Assembly (NCBI GenBank): GCA_947646015.1
Contig: CANSEY010000033.1
Location: 1 to 43,585 of the forward strand
Length of the DNA: 43,585 bases
Origin: an uncultured Bacteroides sp.
GTDB lineage: Bacteria > Bacteroidota > Bacteroidia > Bacteroidales > Bacteroidaceae
Reading direction: 5' to 3'
Numbering within the stretch: the stretch's first letter is position 1; the number at the start of each line of letters is the position of its first letter. The position numbers and the translations under genes are program-made. The notes beneath the pieces are model-generated. The model saw nothing but the letters and a program-made list of their open reading frames with translations, did not search any database and was not told the DNA's origin. Shown here one piece after another: positions 6,993-18,000 of the stretch.

Positions 6993-9101
6993 TTAATTGT
7001 ATTGTTTCTTTATGCCGTTTCGGATCAGCAATGCGTCAATGGTAGGCTCCTGCCCGCGGAAGCGCTTGTAGAGCACCATCGGGTGTTCTGTACCTCCTTT
7101 CGACAGGATATTGTTGCGGAACGAATCTGCTACTTCACGGTTGAAGATTCCTTGCTGTTTGAACAGTGAGAATGCATCCGCATCCAGCACTTCTGCCCAT
7201 TTATAACTGTAATATCCTGCGGAATATCCTCCGGCAAAGATATGGGAGAATTGTGTACTCATGCAGGCTTCTTTGACTATCGGCAATACTTGTGCGTCTT
7301 TCCAGGCTTCCTGCTCATAGGCTTTTACATCGCCCTCGAAAGGAGTGTTGCGGGTGTACCATGCCATATCGAGCAGCCCGAAGCTCACTTGTCTCAGGCA
7401 GGCATAGGCTGCATTGAAGTTCGAAGCATCCACGAGTCTCTGTATCAGTTCGTCCGGAAGCACTTCTCCGGTTTCATAATGACGGGCAAAGGTATTAAGA
7501 AATTCTTTCTCGATGGCAAAGTTTTCCATGATCTGTGAAGGAAGTTCCACAAAGTCCCAATATACGTTTGTTCCGCTTAGGCTCTGATAGGTTGAGTTGG
7601 CAAACATGCCATGCAGGCTGTGCCCGAACTCATGCAGGAATGTCTCCACTTCGTTGAAAGTCAGCAAAGCAGGTTTGCTTTCGGTTGGCTTGGTGAAGTT
7701 CATCACTACAGATATATGCGGTCGGCTGTCTTCACCGGTTACGGGATCTATCCATTGTTCCTTGTAGCTGGTCATCCAGGCTCCGGCGCGTTTTCCGGGA
7801 CGGGGATGGAAGTCAGTGTACAGTACGGACAGGAACTTACCATCTTTGTCGAATACCTCGTAGGCTTCAACATCTTTGTGATAAACCGGGATTTCCGTAT
7901 TTTTCCGGAAAGTGATTCCGTAGAGTCTTTCTGCCAGTCCGAATACTCCTTTTTTTACTTGTTCCAGTTCGAAGTAAGGACGGAGCATTTCTTCATTGAT
8001 ATTGAATTTCTTGTTTTTCAGCTTATTGGAATAGTAGCTCCAGTCCCAGGGCATGACAATGAAGTCATCACCTTGTTCCTCACGTGCCAGTTCCTGTACT
8101 TCGAGATATTCTTTCTGTGCGGTGGGAGTGTAGGCTTCCAATAGTTGGTTGAGCAGCTTATATACGGCATCGCTGTTTTCAGCCATTCGTTTTTTGAGGG
8201 TATATTCCGCATAATCTTTATATCCTAGTAGCTGGGCTATTTTCATGCGTGTATTAACCAGCTTCTTTACGATTTCGATATTGTTGAATTCGTTATCGTG
8301 CGTACACTTTGTATTATATGCGATGTAGAGCTTATGGCGCAACTCGCGGTTGTCGGCATAAGTCATGAAAGGCACATAACTTGGAGCGTGCAGGGTGAAA
8401 GCCCATCCTTCTTTATCCTCACTTCTGGCTGTTTCGGCAGCAGCTTCTACGATGATTTCCGGCAGTCCGGCAATGCTGGCTTTGTCTGTCAGAAGCATTT
8501 GATACCTGTTTGTCTCCTTCAAGTTGTTTTCGCTGAAGTCGAGTGTCAGTTTGCTCAGTTCGTTGGTCAGTTGTCGGTATTGTTTACGGGCTTCTCCTTC
8601 GAGGTTGGCACCGTGGCGTACAAAACTGTCGTATATATCGTCTAGCAGGCGATTCTGTTCCTGAGTCAGTTGCAGAGATTGTTTTTGTCCGTACACTTCT
8701 TTCACGCGGGCAAACAACTTCTCATTCAGTGTGATGTTGTTGCTGTGTTCGCTGAGTAGTGGCATGATTTTCTGAGCCAATGCCTGTAAGTCGTCATTGG
8801 TTTCAGCACTAAGCATATTGCCGAATACGGCAGTCACTTTGTCCAGCAGCCTTCCGGATTGTTCGTAGGCTTCTATTGTATTTGTAAATGTCGCCTTCTC
8901 CGGGTTTTGTATGATCGCATCAAGTTCCGCATTCTGTTGTTTGATTCCTTCGAGGATGGCAGGCTCATAATGCTCTGTCTTGATCCGGTCAAAGGGCACA
9001 GTCCCATGCGGTGTCTGATACTGACCGAAGAAAGGATTCTGAGCGTTCAGTATATTGTTCATGGTGTAAACTAGTATCAATGTTATTAATAATCTCTTCA
9101 T
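6993..9101 (-). CDS. M3 family zinc metallopeptidase (peptidyl-dipeptidase Dcp-like), exported
   Basis: A 702-residue thimet-oligopeptidase-family enzyme that clips short peptides. The zinc motif is in ETFLHEFGHSLHGMF, with the second family segment GTNVYWDFVELPSQIMENF and a late AGGYSAGYYSYKWAEVLDADAF typical of Dcp-type M3 peptidases. A signal peptide (MKRLLITLILVYTMNNILNAQ) sends it to the periplasm. An ATG at 9113 adds MKRI, but the -7 box at 9121-9128 puts the transcription start almost on top of it, so I chose 9101. The small lipoprotein gene follows after 12 bp. Confidence 0.93.
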   Translation of the reverse strand: MKRLLITLILVYTMNNILNAQNPFFGQYQTPHGTVPFDRIKTEHYEPAILEGIKQQNAELDAIIQNPEKATFTNTIEAYEQSGRLLDKVTAVFGNMLSAETNDDLQALAQKIMPLLSEHSNNITLNEKLFARVKEVYGQKQSLQLTQEQNRLLDDIYDSFVRHGANLEGEARKQYRQLTNELSKLTLDFSENNLKETNRYQMLLTDKASIAGLPEIIVEAAAETARSEDKEGWAFTLHAPSYVPFMTYADNRELRHKLYIAYNTKCTHDNEFNNIEIVKKLVNTRMKIAQLLGYKDYAEYTLKKRMAENSDAVYKLLNQLLEAYTPTAQKEYLEVQELAREEQGDDFIVMPWDWSYYSNKLKNKKFNINEEMLRPYFELEQVKKGVFGLAERLYGITFRKNTEIPVYHKDVEAYEVFDKDGKFLSVLYTDFHPRPGKRAGAWMTSYKEQWIDPVTGEDSRPHISVVMNFTKPTESKPALLTFNEVETFLHEFGHSLHGMFANSTYQSLSGTNVYWDFVELPSQIMENFAIEKEFLNTFARHYETGEVLPDELIQRLVDASNFNAAYACLRQVSFGLLDMAWYTRNTPFEGDVKAYEQEAWKDAQVLPIVKEACMSTQFSHIFAGGYSAGYYSYKWAEVLDADAFSLFKQQGIFNREVADSFRNNILSKGGTEHPMVLYKRFRGQEPTIDALLIRNGIKKQYN

Positions 9102-9120
9102 AATTCTCTTCATAGAAGTA

Positions 9121-9128
9121 CAAAACTA
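9121..9128 (-). promoter_or_regulatory. -7 box TAGTTTTG upstream of the M3 peptidase
   Basis: On the minus strand TAGTTTTG fits TAnnTTTG exactly, 19 nt before the ATG at 9101. No TTTG is seen at the -33 distance. The site favours the 9101 start over 9113. Confidence 0.45.
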
Positions 9129-9190
9129 CTAAAATTGTAGGTTATACCACGGATAATACCTTGCTTTTTAACAATATATAAAATGAAGAC

Positions 9191-9222
9191 AAAAAAACCG
9201 CTACGGTTTCCCGCAGCGGTTT
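9191..9222 (-). terminator. Intrinsic terminator of gapA
   Basis: On the minus strand a 12-bp stem (9211-9222 with 9195-9206, one mismatched or wobble position) with a 4-nt loop is followed by a run of seven T residues (9191-9197). It begins 22 nt past the gapA stop codon. Confidence 0.85.
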
Positions 9223-9243
9223 CCTATATGTTTAGACTTCTAA

Positions 9244-10344
<1,101 letters not shown>

Positions 10345-10396
10345 CAAAAATGTTTTTATATTCGCATATTAAATTCACATTAAATATTGAAAAAAG

Positions 10397-10843
10397 ATGG
10401 GAAAGAGCACATTTTTACAAGACTTTAAGGCGTTTGCTATGAAAGGGAACGTCATTGACATGGCTGTCGGTGTAGTTATCGGCGGCGCGTTTGGGAAGAT
10501 CGTATCGTCACTGGTGGCGAATGTTATTATGCCCCCAATAGGCTTATTGGTTGGTGGTGTGAACTTTACAGATCTGAAATGGGTAATGAAAGCGGCTGAA
10601 GTTGGAGCAGACGGTAAGGAGATTGCTCCTGCCGTATCTCTGGATTACGGACAATTTCTGCAAGCAACTTTTGACTTTCTGATTATAGCTTTTGCTATAT
10701 TCCTATTTATACGTCTCATCACTAAACTGACTACGAAGAAGGCGGCAGAGGAAGCCCCGGCTGCTCCTCCTGCGCCACCTGCTCCTACTAAAGAAGAGGT
10801 GTTGCTGACTGAGATTCGTGACTTGCTGAAAGAGAAGAAATAA
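10397..10843 (+). CDS. mscL: Large-conductance mechanosensitive channel MscL
   Basis: Inner-membrane pressure-release valve that opens under hypo-osmotic shock. The 148-residue protein has the cytoplasmic N-helix ([19 protein letters not shown]), the pore-lining TM1 ([27 protein letters not shown]), a short periplasmic loop, TM2 ([15 protein letters not shown]) and the C-terminal cytoplasmic helix [11 protein letters not shown] preceded by an Ala/Pro-rich linker. The gene is divergent from gapA and followed at once by a terminator, so it is a single-gene unit. Confidence 0.97.
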   Translation: MGKSTFLQDFKAFAMKGNVIDMAVGVVIGGAFGKIVSSLVANVIMPPIGLLVGGVNFTDLKWVMKAAEVGADGKEIAPAVSLDYGQFLQATFDFLIIAFAIFLFIRLITKLTTKKAAEEAPAAPPAPPAPTKEEVLLTEIRDLLKEKK

Positions 10844-10857
10844 GTACTTGTATAATA

Positions 10858-10892
10858 AAATAGGAGATTCTGTTTTGAGTCTCCTATTTATT
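10858..10892 (+). terminator. Intrinsic terminator of mscL
   Basis: A 13-bp stem (10858-10870 with 10877-10889, one wobble position) closes a 6-nt loop TGTTTT. A-rich sequence precedes it and T-rich sequence follows. It begins 15 nt after the mscL stop. Confidence 0.8.
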
Positions 10893-11010
10893 ATATATAA
10901 GTCTCTCTGCCATCGTTTCCCTTTTCGGATTTTATGTTGTCCGATGATATATTTCTCTCGTAAATTTCGATTTTTCTGTTTATTCTTCTATCTTTTTGCC
11001 TACTTTTTTC

Positions 11011-11018
11011 TACTTTTG
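11011..11018 (+). promoter_or_regulatory. -7 box TACTTTTG of guaA
   Basis: TACTTTTG matches TAnnTTTG exactly and lies 31 nt upstream of the guaA ATG at 11050. No TTTG occurs at the consensus spacing (one occurs 12 bp upstream). It helps reject the in-frame ATG at 10996, which would be upstream of transcription. Confidence 0.55.
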
Positions 11019-11049
11019 CAAATCATTTATTCAAAATCCAACCATTGAT

Positions 11050-12573
11050 ATGCAGGAGAAAATAATAATTCTTGATTTCGGTTCGCAGACAACACAGCTG
11101 ATTGGTCGTCGCGTACGCGAACTGGACACGTATTGCGAAATTGTTCCTTATAACAAGTTTCCTAAAGAAGATCCGACAATTAAAGGAGTCATCCTTTCCG
11201 GAAGTCCTTTTTCGGTTTATGATAAAGATGCCTTCAAGGTAGACTTGAGTGAGATTCGTGGTAAATATCCTATTTTGGGTATCTGCTATGGTGCACAGTT
11301 TATGGCGTATACTAACAATGGAAAAGTAGAACCGGCCGGTACACGTGAATATGGCCGTGCGCATCTGACTTCTTTTTGCAAGGATAATGTGCTGTTTAAA
11401 GGAGTTCGTGAGAATACGCAGGTATGGATGAGTCATGGTGATACAATCACTGCTATCCCTGATAATTTTAAGAAGATTGCTTCAACGGATAAAGTGGATA
11501 TCGCTGCTTATCAGGTTGAAGGTGAGAAGGTATGGGGCGTTCAGTTCCATCCGGAAGTATTCCATAGCGAAGACGGGACGCAGATATTGAAGAACTTCGT
11601 AGTTGATGTTTGCGGATGCAAGCAAGACTGGTCGCCGGCTTCTTTCATCGAGAGTACGGTTGCTGAGTTGAAAGCTCAGTTAGGTGATGATAAAGTGGTG
11701 CTGGGATTGAGCGGTGGTGTCGATTCATCGGTTGCTGCTGTTTTGCTGAATAGAGCTATCGGTAAGAATCTGACTTGTATCTTCGTAGACCACGGTATGC
11801 TCCGTAAGAATGAGTTCAAGAATGTGATGAACGATTACGAATGCCTCGGGCTGAATGTAATTGGCGTGGATGCCAGCGAAAAGTTCTTTGCAGAGCTTGC
11901 AGGTGTGACGGAACCGGAGCGTAAACGTAAGATTATCGGTAAGGGCTTTATCGATGTATTCGATGTGGAAGCTCACAAAATAAAAGATGTGAAATGGCTG
12001 GCTCAGGGCACTATTTATCCAGACTGCATCGAATCATTGTCTATAACAGGTACAGTGATCAAGAGTCATCATAACGTAGGTGGTCTGCCCGAAAAAATGC
12101 ACTTGAAGTTGTGCGAGCCGCTTCGTCTGTTGTTTAAGGATGAAGTTCGTCGTGTAGGTCGCGAGTTGGGTATGCCGGAACATCTGATTACTCGTCATCC
12201 ATTCCCTGGCCCGGGTTTGGCTGTACGTATTCTTGGAGACATCACCCGTGAGAAAGTGCGTATCCTGCAAGATGCTGATGATATTTACATTCAGGGATTG
12301 CGCGACTGGGGATTGTATGATCAAGTATGGCAGGCAGGCGTTATCTTACTGCCGGTACAGTCTGTAGGTGTCATGGGAGATGAACGTACTTATGAAAGAG
12401 CGGTAGCATTGCGTGCCGTGACTTCTACTGATGCCATGACTGCCGACTGGGCGCATTTGCCATATGAATTCCTGGGTAAGATTTCGAATGATATTATTAA
12501 TAAGGTGAAAGGTGTAAACCGCGTAACCTATGATATCAGTTCTAAGCCACCTGCAACTATTGAGTGGGAATAA
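11050..12573 (+). CDS. guaA: GMP synthase (glutamine-hydrolysing)
   Basis: Converts XMP to GMP with ATP and glutamine, the last step of GMP synthesis. The 507-residue protein has an N-terminal class I glutamine amidotransferase domain with its nucleophile at Cys79 in GICYGAQ and the His-Glu pair in QFHPEVFHS. The ATP-pyrophosphatase domain follows with P-loop [13 protein letters not shown], then the dimerisation domain ending [19 protein letters not shown], the family's C-terminus. The start [13 protein letters not shown] is the conserved one. It stands alone between mscL and a long non-coding region. Confidence 0.97.
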   Translation: MQEKIIILDFGSQTTQLIGRRVRELDTYCEIVPYNKFPKEDPTIKGVILSGSPFSVYDKDAFKVDLSEIRGKYPILGICYGAQFMAYTNNGKVEPAGTREYGRAHLTSFCKDNVLFKGVRENTQVWMSHGDTITAIPDNFKKIASTDKVDIAAYQVEGEKVWGVQFHPEVFHSEDGTQILKNFVVDVCGCKQDWSPASFIESTVAELKAQLGDDKVVLGLSGGVDSSVAAVLLNRAIGKNLTCIFVDHGMLRKNEFKNVMNDYECLGLNVIGVDASEKFFAELAGVTEPERKRKIIGKGFIDVFDVEAHKIKDVKWLAQGTIYPDCIESLSITGTVIKSHHNVGGLPEKMHLKLCEPLRLLFKDEVRRVGRELGMPEHLITRHPFPGPGLAVRILGDITREKVRILQDADDIYIQGLRDWGLYDQVWQAGVILLPVQSVGVMGDERTYERAVALRAVTSTDAMTADWAHLPYEFLGKISNDIINKVKGVNRVTYDISSKPPATIEWE

Positions 12574-12594
12574 GAGATTTTCTTGATTTATATA

Positions 12595-12629
12595 AAATTC
12601 CAGTATCGCAAGTTACTGGAATTTTTTTT
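12595..12629 (+). terminator. Intrinsic terminator of guaA
   Basis: A perfect 11-bp stem, AAATTCCAGTA (12595-12605) with TACTGGAATTT (12614-12624), encloses an 8-nt loop and runs into eight Ts (12622-12629). It lies 22 nt past the guaA stop. Confidence 0.88.
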
Positions 12630-12838
12630 ATGTAATATAGCCTTTACTTCTTATTACGGCCTATTCGCCAGAGATTGTTGGTGAAGGAGAAAATATTATT
12701 ATATATGGTAGAAATTAAGGTGTGCATTTTATTTCTTATGCATTTATTCTTTTGGGGATCTACTACCTTTTTTATTTAGTAAGTTTAGGAATATATATAG
12801 TTGTGCTTGGCTGTTATGATTCATTTTTATATTTAACA

Positions 12839-13143
12839 GATTGGGATAAGTTGCTCTAGAACTTGGTAATTTTATACCAATAAGTGTATTTTTTCCTGTT
12901 TTCATAGGCTTTTCAAAGGTTATTAAGTTTGTGTGCCACTTAAGACGGTGTAAAGTTATTAATAAAATTGGTAAACGCAATGTTTTTTTTATTTTAATTA
13001 TCGGCAAACGGTATTTTTTTTGATTTTTCATTCTACTACTCAGATCGTAATAAGATAGATATAATCTTTTTATTGATGTATATTATTGATTATCACGATT
13101 TTATTGTTTTGATTACCAAGTTCTAGAGCGACTTATTCTAATC
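12839..13143. repeat. Inner 32-bp inverted repeat flanking a ~240-bp segment
   Basis: 12839-12870 and 13112-13143 are inverted copies with 3 mismatches in 32 bp, including an 18-bp exact core GCTCTAGAACTTGGTAAT (12853-12870; complement at 13112-13129). The enclosed 241 bp (12871-13111) show no further clear inverted similarity. This is the size and layout of Bacteroides invertible promoter segments, but no recombinase gene is in the window and the symmetry could also be left over from the larger duplication. Confidence 0.8.
12924..12931 (+). promoter_or_regulatory. Candidate -7 box TAAGTTTG inside the inner repeat
   Basis: TAAGTTTG fits TAnnTTTG exactly and points rightwards to the operon at 13519. 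A TTTT (12899-12902) lies 21 bp upstream in place of TTTG. It is the only TAnnTTTG octamer I found on either strand between the inner repeats. If active it would give a leader of about 580 nt. Confidence 0.35.
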
Positions 13144-13235
13144 GGTCAATTACGACTATATTTCTTAATAATTATTTATGATAATGCGAAATTGTAGGCC
13201 GCCTCCGGGCAGTGATTAAATTTTTATTATCGTTT

Positions 13236-13264
13236 CTTCAGCATAGATCAGAACAGTGCTGAAG
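13236..13264 (+). other. Stem-loop in the leader of the SusCD-type operon
   Basis: CTTCAGCA (13236-13243) pairs perfectly with TGCTGAAG (13257-13264) around a 13-nt loop, and a wobble pair extends the stem. It lies in the block present only in the right arm of the inverted duplication. No T-run follows directly, so it is not a classic terminator; a leader structure is possible. Confidence 0.4.
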
Positions 13265-13518
13265 AGAGATTGAATTCATTAAAAATTTCAATACCCCCAA
13301 GAAAAACAAATGAATGATAACAGTCAAACACAACTATATATATTCCTAAACTTACTAAATATTAAGATAAAGCATACACACCCAAAAACAAACGTATTAG
13401 AGTAAAAATGCACATCTTATTTCTACCACATTATCATAATGCCTAGATATAGAATAGTAAGTTTTCTACTTATCCATATTAACCCAACTAATTATTAACC
13501 TTTAATCACAGAAAAACA

Positions 13519-14991
13519 ATGCAAAAAAGAACTATTTTTTTGACATTTTTTGCCGCCGTATTTGTCTATCTGACTTCATGTTCGGATAGTAAGAATATAG
13601 GAAGTGCAGTATTCAATCCGGATCAACCTATTGAGGTGACCGGATTTTATCCGGATTCCGGTGGGATCGCTACCCCTATGATCGTCGAAGGCAGCAACTT
13701 CGGATCAGACACTACCAATCTGAAAGTTTATTTCGAAGATGCGGATGGGATAAAGCACCAGGCGGGCTTGGTGAGTTCAAATGGTAACAAAATCTACTTG
13801 TATGTTCCTTCGGGACTGACGTACAAGAAAGAAATGAATCTTCTTGTTGCCCGAACAATGCCCGACGGAACAGAATATGAAGGACAAGCCGGAAGGCAAT
13901 TTATCTACAAGACGCAGACGAGCGTGACTACCGTTGTAGGACAAGCTTCGCCGGACGCTAACCAGCCTACGGTAGGAGGAGACATCGCTACTTCTACATT
14001 GTCGGCGCCCAACTACATTAGTCTGGATGACGAGGATAATATCTTTATCACCGAACGCCACGTATGGCACGGAGGAAACAATTATCCATCTGTAACCTGT
14101 CAAAATGATAAAGGAGCGCAGTCTAACGGAAATATTGTCATGGCTTCCATTAAGAGTAATTCTGTGCTGGTACTTCAGTATGGTACGTCAGCCATCCTGA
14201 ATGCTCCTGCTTTTTCGGACCTGGATGGTACGATGTACGCTCCTGAAGATGGCGGTATGGGATATTATTCTTTGGCCAAAAGCGTGAGCTATGCGCCGCG
14301 CCGCCTGACGGTGCTGCTGAATGATGAAACTAAAGACGTTGCCGATGGTAACTATAAGCACTGCTTTGTAGTGAATAAGCTGGATCATTACATTTATACA
14401 GTGATGGTTAAGGGACAACTGGTGCGGATAAAACCGAACACCCGTACTTGTGAACTCCTACTCAAGAAAGTCGGAACTTCTACCAGACCTGATGCATGTG
14501 ACTCATACCTTGCTTTCAGCCCTGTCAAAGGACAGGAAAATATGCTTTATGTCGCGATGGCAGAAGGAAATCAGATATGGCGAGTGGATGTGGGAAATCT
14601 GGAAGGTAAAGACAAAAACACCTATCCCGGTGAAGGTTATGCCGGAAAGGCCATATTGGAAGGACAGGTAGCAGGAGCAGGATGGGAAGACGGTTTGCTG
14701 AGGAATGCCAAGTTTGATAATCCCCATCAAATCTGCTTTACCGAAGACGGTAAATTGTATATCGCTGATTGTGGTAACAATTGTATACGAGTAATCGATA
14801 CCAAATTGCCCTTGGATAGAGCTATGGTAACTACTCCTATCGGACTTCCGGGCATGAAGGGCTATAAAGACGGCGGTCCGGATATCGCGTTGTTCAATCA
14901 TCCGTTCGGTGTAGCTGTTAGTGCCGACGGACAAATTGTATATGTCGCAGATACCGGAAATAAAGTGATTCGTAAATTGTCTATACAATAA
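13519..14991 (+). CDS. IPT/TIG and NHL-repeat surface lipoprotein
   Basis: A 490-residue lipoprotein with lipobox LTSC (Cys21). An IPT/TIG domain (about residues 36-130: VTGFYPDSGGIATPMIVEGSNF onward) is followed by a beta-propeller of NHL-type repeats, clearest at the end: FDNPHQICFTEDGKLYIADC with GNNCIRVID, and FNHPFGVAVSADGQIVYVAD with GNKVIRKLS. Such proteins often sit first in SusCD operons and are thought to bind or present substrate on the cell surface; no ligand can be read from the sequence. It is the first gene after the 0.9 kb repeat region, and susC starts 17 bp downstream. Confidence 0.88.
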   Translation: MQKRTIFLTFFAAVFVYLTSCSDSKNIGSAVFNPDQPIEVTGFYPDSGGIATPMIVEGSNFGSDTTNLKVYFEDADGIKHQAGLVSSNGNKIYLYVPSGLTYKKEMNLLVARTMPDGTEYEGQAGRQFIYKTQTSVTTVVGQASPDANQPTVGGDIATSTLSAPNYISLDDEDNIFITERHVWHGGNNYPSVTCQNDKGAQSNGNIVMASIKSNSVLVLQYGTSAILNAPAFSDLDGTMYAPEDGGMGYYSLAKSVSYAPRRLTVLLNDETKDVADGNYKHCFVVNKLDHYIYTVMVKGQLVRIKPNTRTCELLLKKVGTSTRPDACDSYLAFSPVKGQENMLYVAMAEGNQIWRVDVGNLEGKDKNTYPGEGYAGKAILEGQVAGAGWEDGLLRNAKFDNPHQICFTEDGKLYIADCGNNCIRVIDTKLPLDRAMVTTPIGLPGMKGYKDGGPDIALFNHPFGVAVSADGQIVYVADTGNKVIRKLSIQ

Positions 14992-15008
14992 CCTTTGATA
15001 ATACATAT

Positions 15009-18000
15009 ATGAAAAAAAATCTTTTATTGATTGTACTGCTTATGACATTGATTCCATTGGCAGGCTACAGTCAGAACGAAACGAGTACACAGTTTACAGT
15101 GGCAGGCGTGATTGTGGATGCAACCGGCGAGCCATTGGTAGGTACGGCTGTTTATGTAAAGAACGAACCGGGAGTCGGCGTAGTAGCGGATCTGGACGGA
15201 AAGTTCAAGATAAAAGTAACGAAAAACGCTACACTGATATTCCAGTCAGTGGGTATGAAGAATGTCGAGATGCTGATTACCAAAAACGAAGAAAAGCTTA
15301 AGATCGTCATGAAAGAAGACGAGACTAAGATTGACGAAGTAGTGGTAACGGGTATGAGTTCCCAGAAAAAAGTATCTGTGGTAGGTGCCATCACCACCAT
15401 TGACGTTGCGCAGCTAAAAACTCCCGCCACTTCCCTCAATAATATGATCGGAGGTCGAATGGCAGGTGTTATCACTATGCAGAGTTCGGGTGAACCGGGC
15501 AAAAATATCTCCAACTTCTGGATTCGCGGTATCAGTACTTTCGGAGCCAGCAGTGGAGCCTTAGTACTGATCGATGGTCTCGAAGGAAGATTGGAAGATA
15601 TTGATACCGACGACGTTGAATCGTTCAGTATCCTGAAAGATGCCGCAGCAACGGCTGTCTACGGAACACGCGGAGCAAATGGCGTGGTATTGGTGACTAC
15701 CAAACGTGGTACCAGTGGAAAATTAGAGGTGACCGGACGTGCTACGATGAAAATATCACATATCAAACGTCTGCCCGAATACCTGGGAGCATATGATTAC
15801 GCACTCCTTGCCAATGAAGCCAGAGCGATGTCTGGGGAAGACGATCTGTACACCCGTCTTGAACTGGATCTGATCAAAAACAGGCTGGACCCGGATCTTT
15901 ATCCGGATGTAAACTGGATAGATGAAATCATGAAAAGGAATTCTATTCAGCAGAACTACTATGTCAGTGCTAAAGGAGGAGGTGACGTTGCCAGATACTT
16001 CTTGTCGCTGGGGTATCAGGATGAAGGAGCCGCCTATCGCCAAGAGGAAAATCTGTTTAAAAAGCCATTGAGCGTAAACAAGCTGAATTATCGTGCCAAT
16101 ATCGATATGAATTTGACCAAGACGACCCAGCTATACTTCGGTGTAGATGGATATGTCAATTCTTATGTCAGTCCGGGCGGAGGGAACACAGATCTGGTAT
16201 GGTCAGCCGTCCAGCAGTTGACCCCCCTTCTGTTTCCGGTCACTTACTCTGACGGCACGCTGCCCGTATATGGCGGATCACGTGAATTGGCTTCTCCATA
16301 TGTTATGCTGAATAATACCGGATACATGCAAAGCGAGGACAACCGAAACATGCTGACGCTGAAGCTGACGCAAGAATTCGGAGGATTTCTGAAAGGACTG
16401 ACGATGTCGGTACAAGCGATGACGGAACATATCGGCTACTTCAGCGAATACCGCAGGATTTGGCCCGACCTCTACCGTGCTACCGGACGAACCGCACAGG
16501 GAGTCTTGATTAAAGCGCTGCGCTCAGCACAATCAAGTATGGCATACGGAAGTGGCGAAAACTCTTACAGGCAATACTATATGGAGGCGAAAGCCAACTG
16601 GAACCGGTCGTTCGGAGACCATACCTTTGGCGCGTTGCTCGAATACTATATGAAAGATGAGAAAAACTCTCTATGGGGCAAATATGATGATTTAGGTATC
16701 GCCAGCATCCCCAAACGCCATCAGAACCTTTCCGGACGTATCTCCTATGACTATAAAAACCGTTATTTCATCGATGCGAATTTCGGTTATACAGGTTCTG
16801 CACAGTTCAAAAAAGGAGAACAGTTCGGTTTCTTTCCTTCCATTGCCGCAGGATGGGTTCCTTCCTCTTATGCATGGTGGACAGAGAAACTACCTTGGTT
16901 TACGTTCCTCAAAATTCGCGGCTCTTACGGTATCGTAGGTAACGACCAGATTGTTTCTACCAACGATTATACCGGCCAGGGACGCTTCCCTTACCTGACC
17001 CTGATAGACAATCATGCCGGATCTGCTTGGGGATATCGTTATGCGGGTATCACAGAAACCCATACCGGAGCCGACAATTTGAAATGGGAAGTAGCAAAGA
17101 AGGCGAATCTTGGTATCGATGCCAAGTTCTTTCACGACAAGTTGTCCCTGACAGTCGACATATTCCGGGATACTCGTGACCACATCTTCCAGGACCGTGT
17201 GACGTTACCTTCTTACGTAGGTATGGTGACTTATCCGAAGTCGAATGTCGGACGTATGCACAGTGTAGGATCGGACGGAAATATTGAGTTTTTCCATACT
17301 ATTAATAAGGATATGAGTTTTACGGTTCGTGCCAATTATACATTCTCACAAAATATCATCGACTATTTTGAAGAGAATAAATTACCTTACGACTATCTCA
17401 GTGTGACCGGCAGACCCTTTAACATCTTACGCGGATATATCTCCGAGGGACTATTCGCCAGCAAAGATGAGATCAATACCAGCCCCGATCAAAGCGGATT
17501 CGGAAAGATACGCCCGGGCGACATCAAATATCGCGATGTCAACGGCGATGGTATTATCAATGAAGACGATAAGGTGCCATTGTCTTATTCCAACCAGTTA
17601 CCAAGAGTGATGTATGGATTCGGTGGTGACTTCCAGTGGAAAGATCTGACTGTTAGTGTCTTGTTCAAAGGTTCCGCCAAGGTAGACTACTATCGTGCAG
17701 GGCTTGGAAACGACAACGGATGGATTCCGTTCTATAATGGAGACTTGGGAAATGTGATCAAACTAGCCAACAATCCCAAGAACAGATGGACGCCCGCATG
17801 GTATTCGGGAACTACTGAAACGGAAAATCCGAATGCTGAATTTCCACGTCTCTCTTACGGAGGTAATAAGAACAATTCTCAATTGTCCTCCTTCTGGAGG
17901 CGGAACGGTTCTTTCCTGCGCCTTCAGGAAGTTAGCTTGCGATACAGCCTGAAACATCTGCCATGGATTAAAGCGGTAGGATTGTCTTCCGTCGATCTGG

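Larger units (their letters stand above)
12706..13428. repeat. Outer inverted duplication, two ~120-bp arms
   Basis: 12706-12826 and 13308-13428 are inverted copies. The inner 53 bp of each arm (12774-12826 against 13308-13360) differ at only three positions. The outer 25 bp (12706-12730 against 13405-13428) are also nearly identical, with one single-base gap. The 43-44 bp between these blocks are diverged but equally long in both arms. The right copy is separated from the inner repeat by about 152 bp more than the left copy, so a block around 13144-13307 has been gained on the right or lost on the left. Confidence 0.85.
12630..13518. other. Long AT-rich non-coding region upstream of the SusCD-type operon
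   Basis: About 890 bp without a credible gene. The only reading frame of any length is a 95-codon minus-strand one (12744-13031) that is Lys/Leu/Asn-rich, has no domain and spans one arm of a repeat. The region holds a nested, imperfect inverted duplication (entries at 12706-13428 and 12839-13143), a promoter-like box (12924-12931) and a hairpin (13236-13264). Another weak box, TAAGTTTT, at 13458-13465 could be a fixed promoter for the operon starting at 13519. Confidence 0.8.

Noticed and set aside
12744-13031. 95-codon minus-strand reading frame in the region after guaA
   Set aside because: Low-complexity Lys/Leu/Asn composition, no domain, spans repeat arms and a promoter-like box; better explained as AT-rich chance.
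12600-13500. CRISPR array or insertion sequence
   Set aside because: The repeats are a few long inverted copies, not short regular direct repeats with spacers, and no transposase gene is present.
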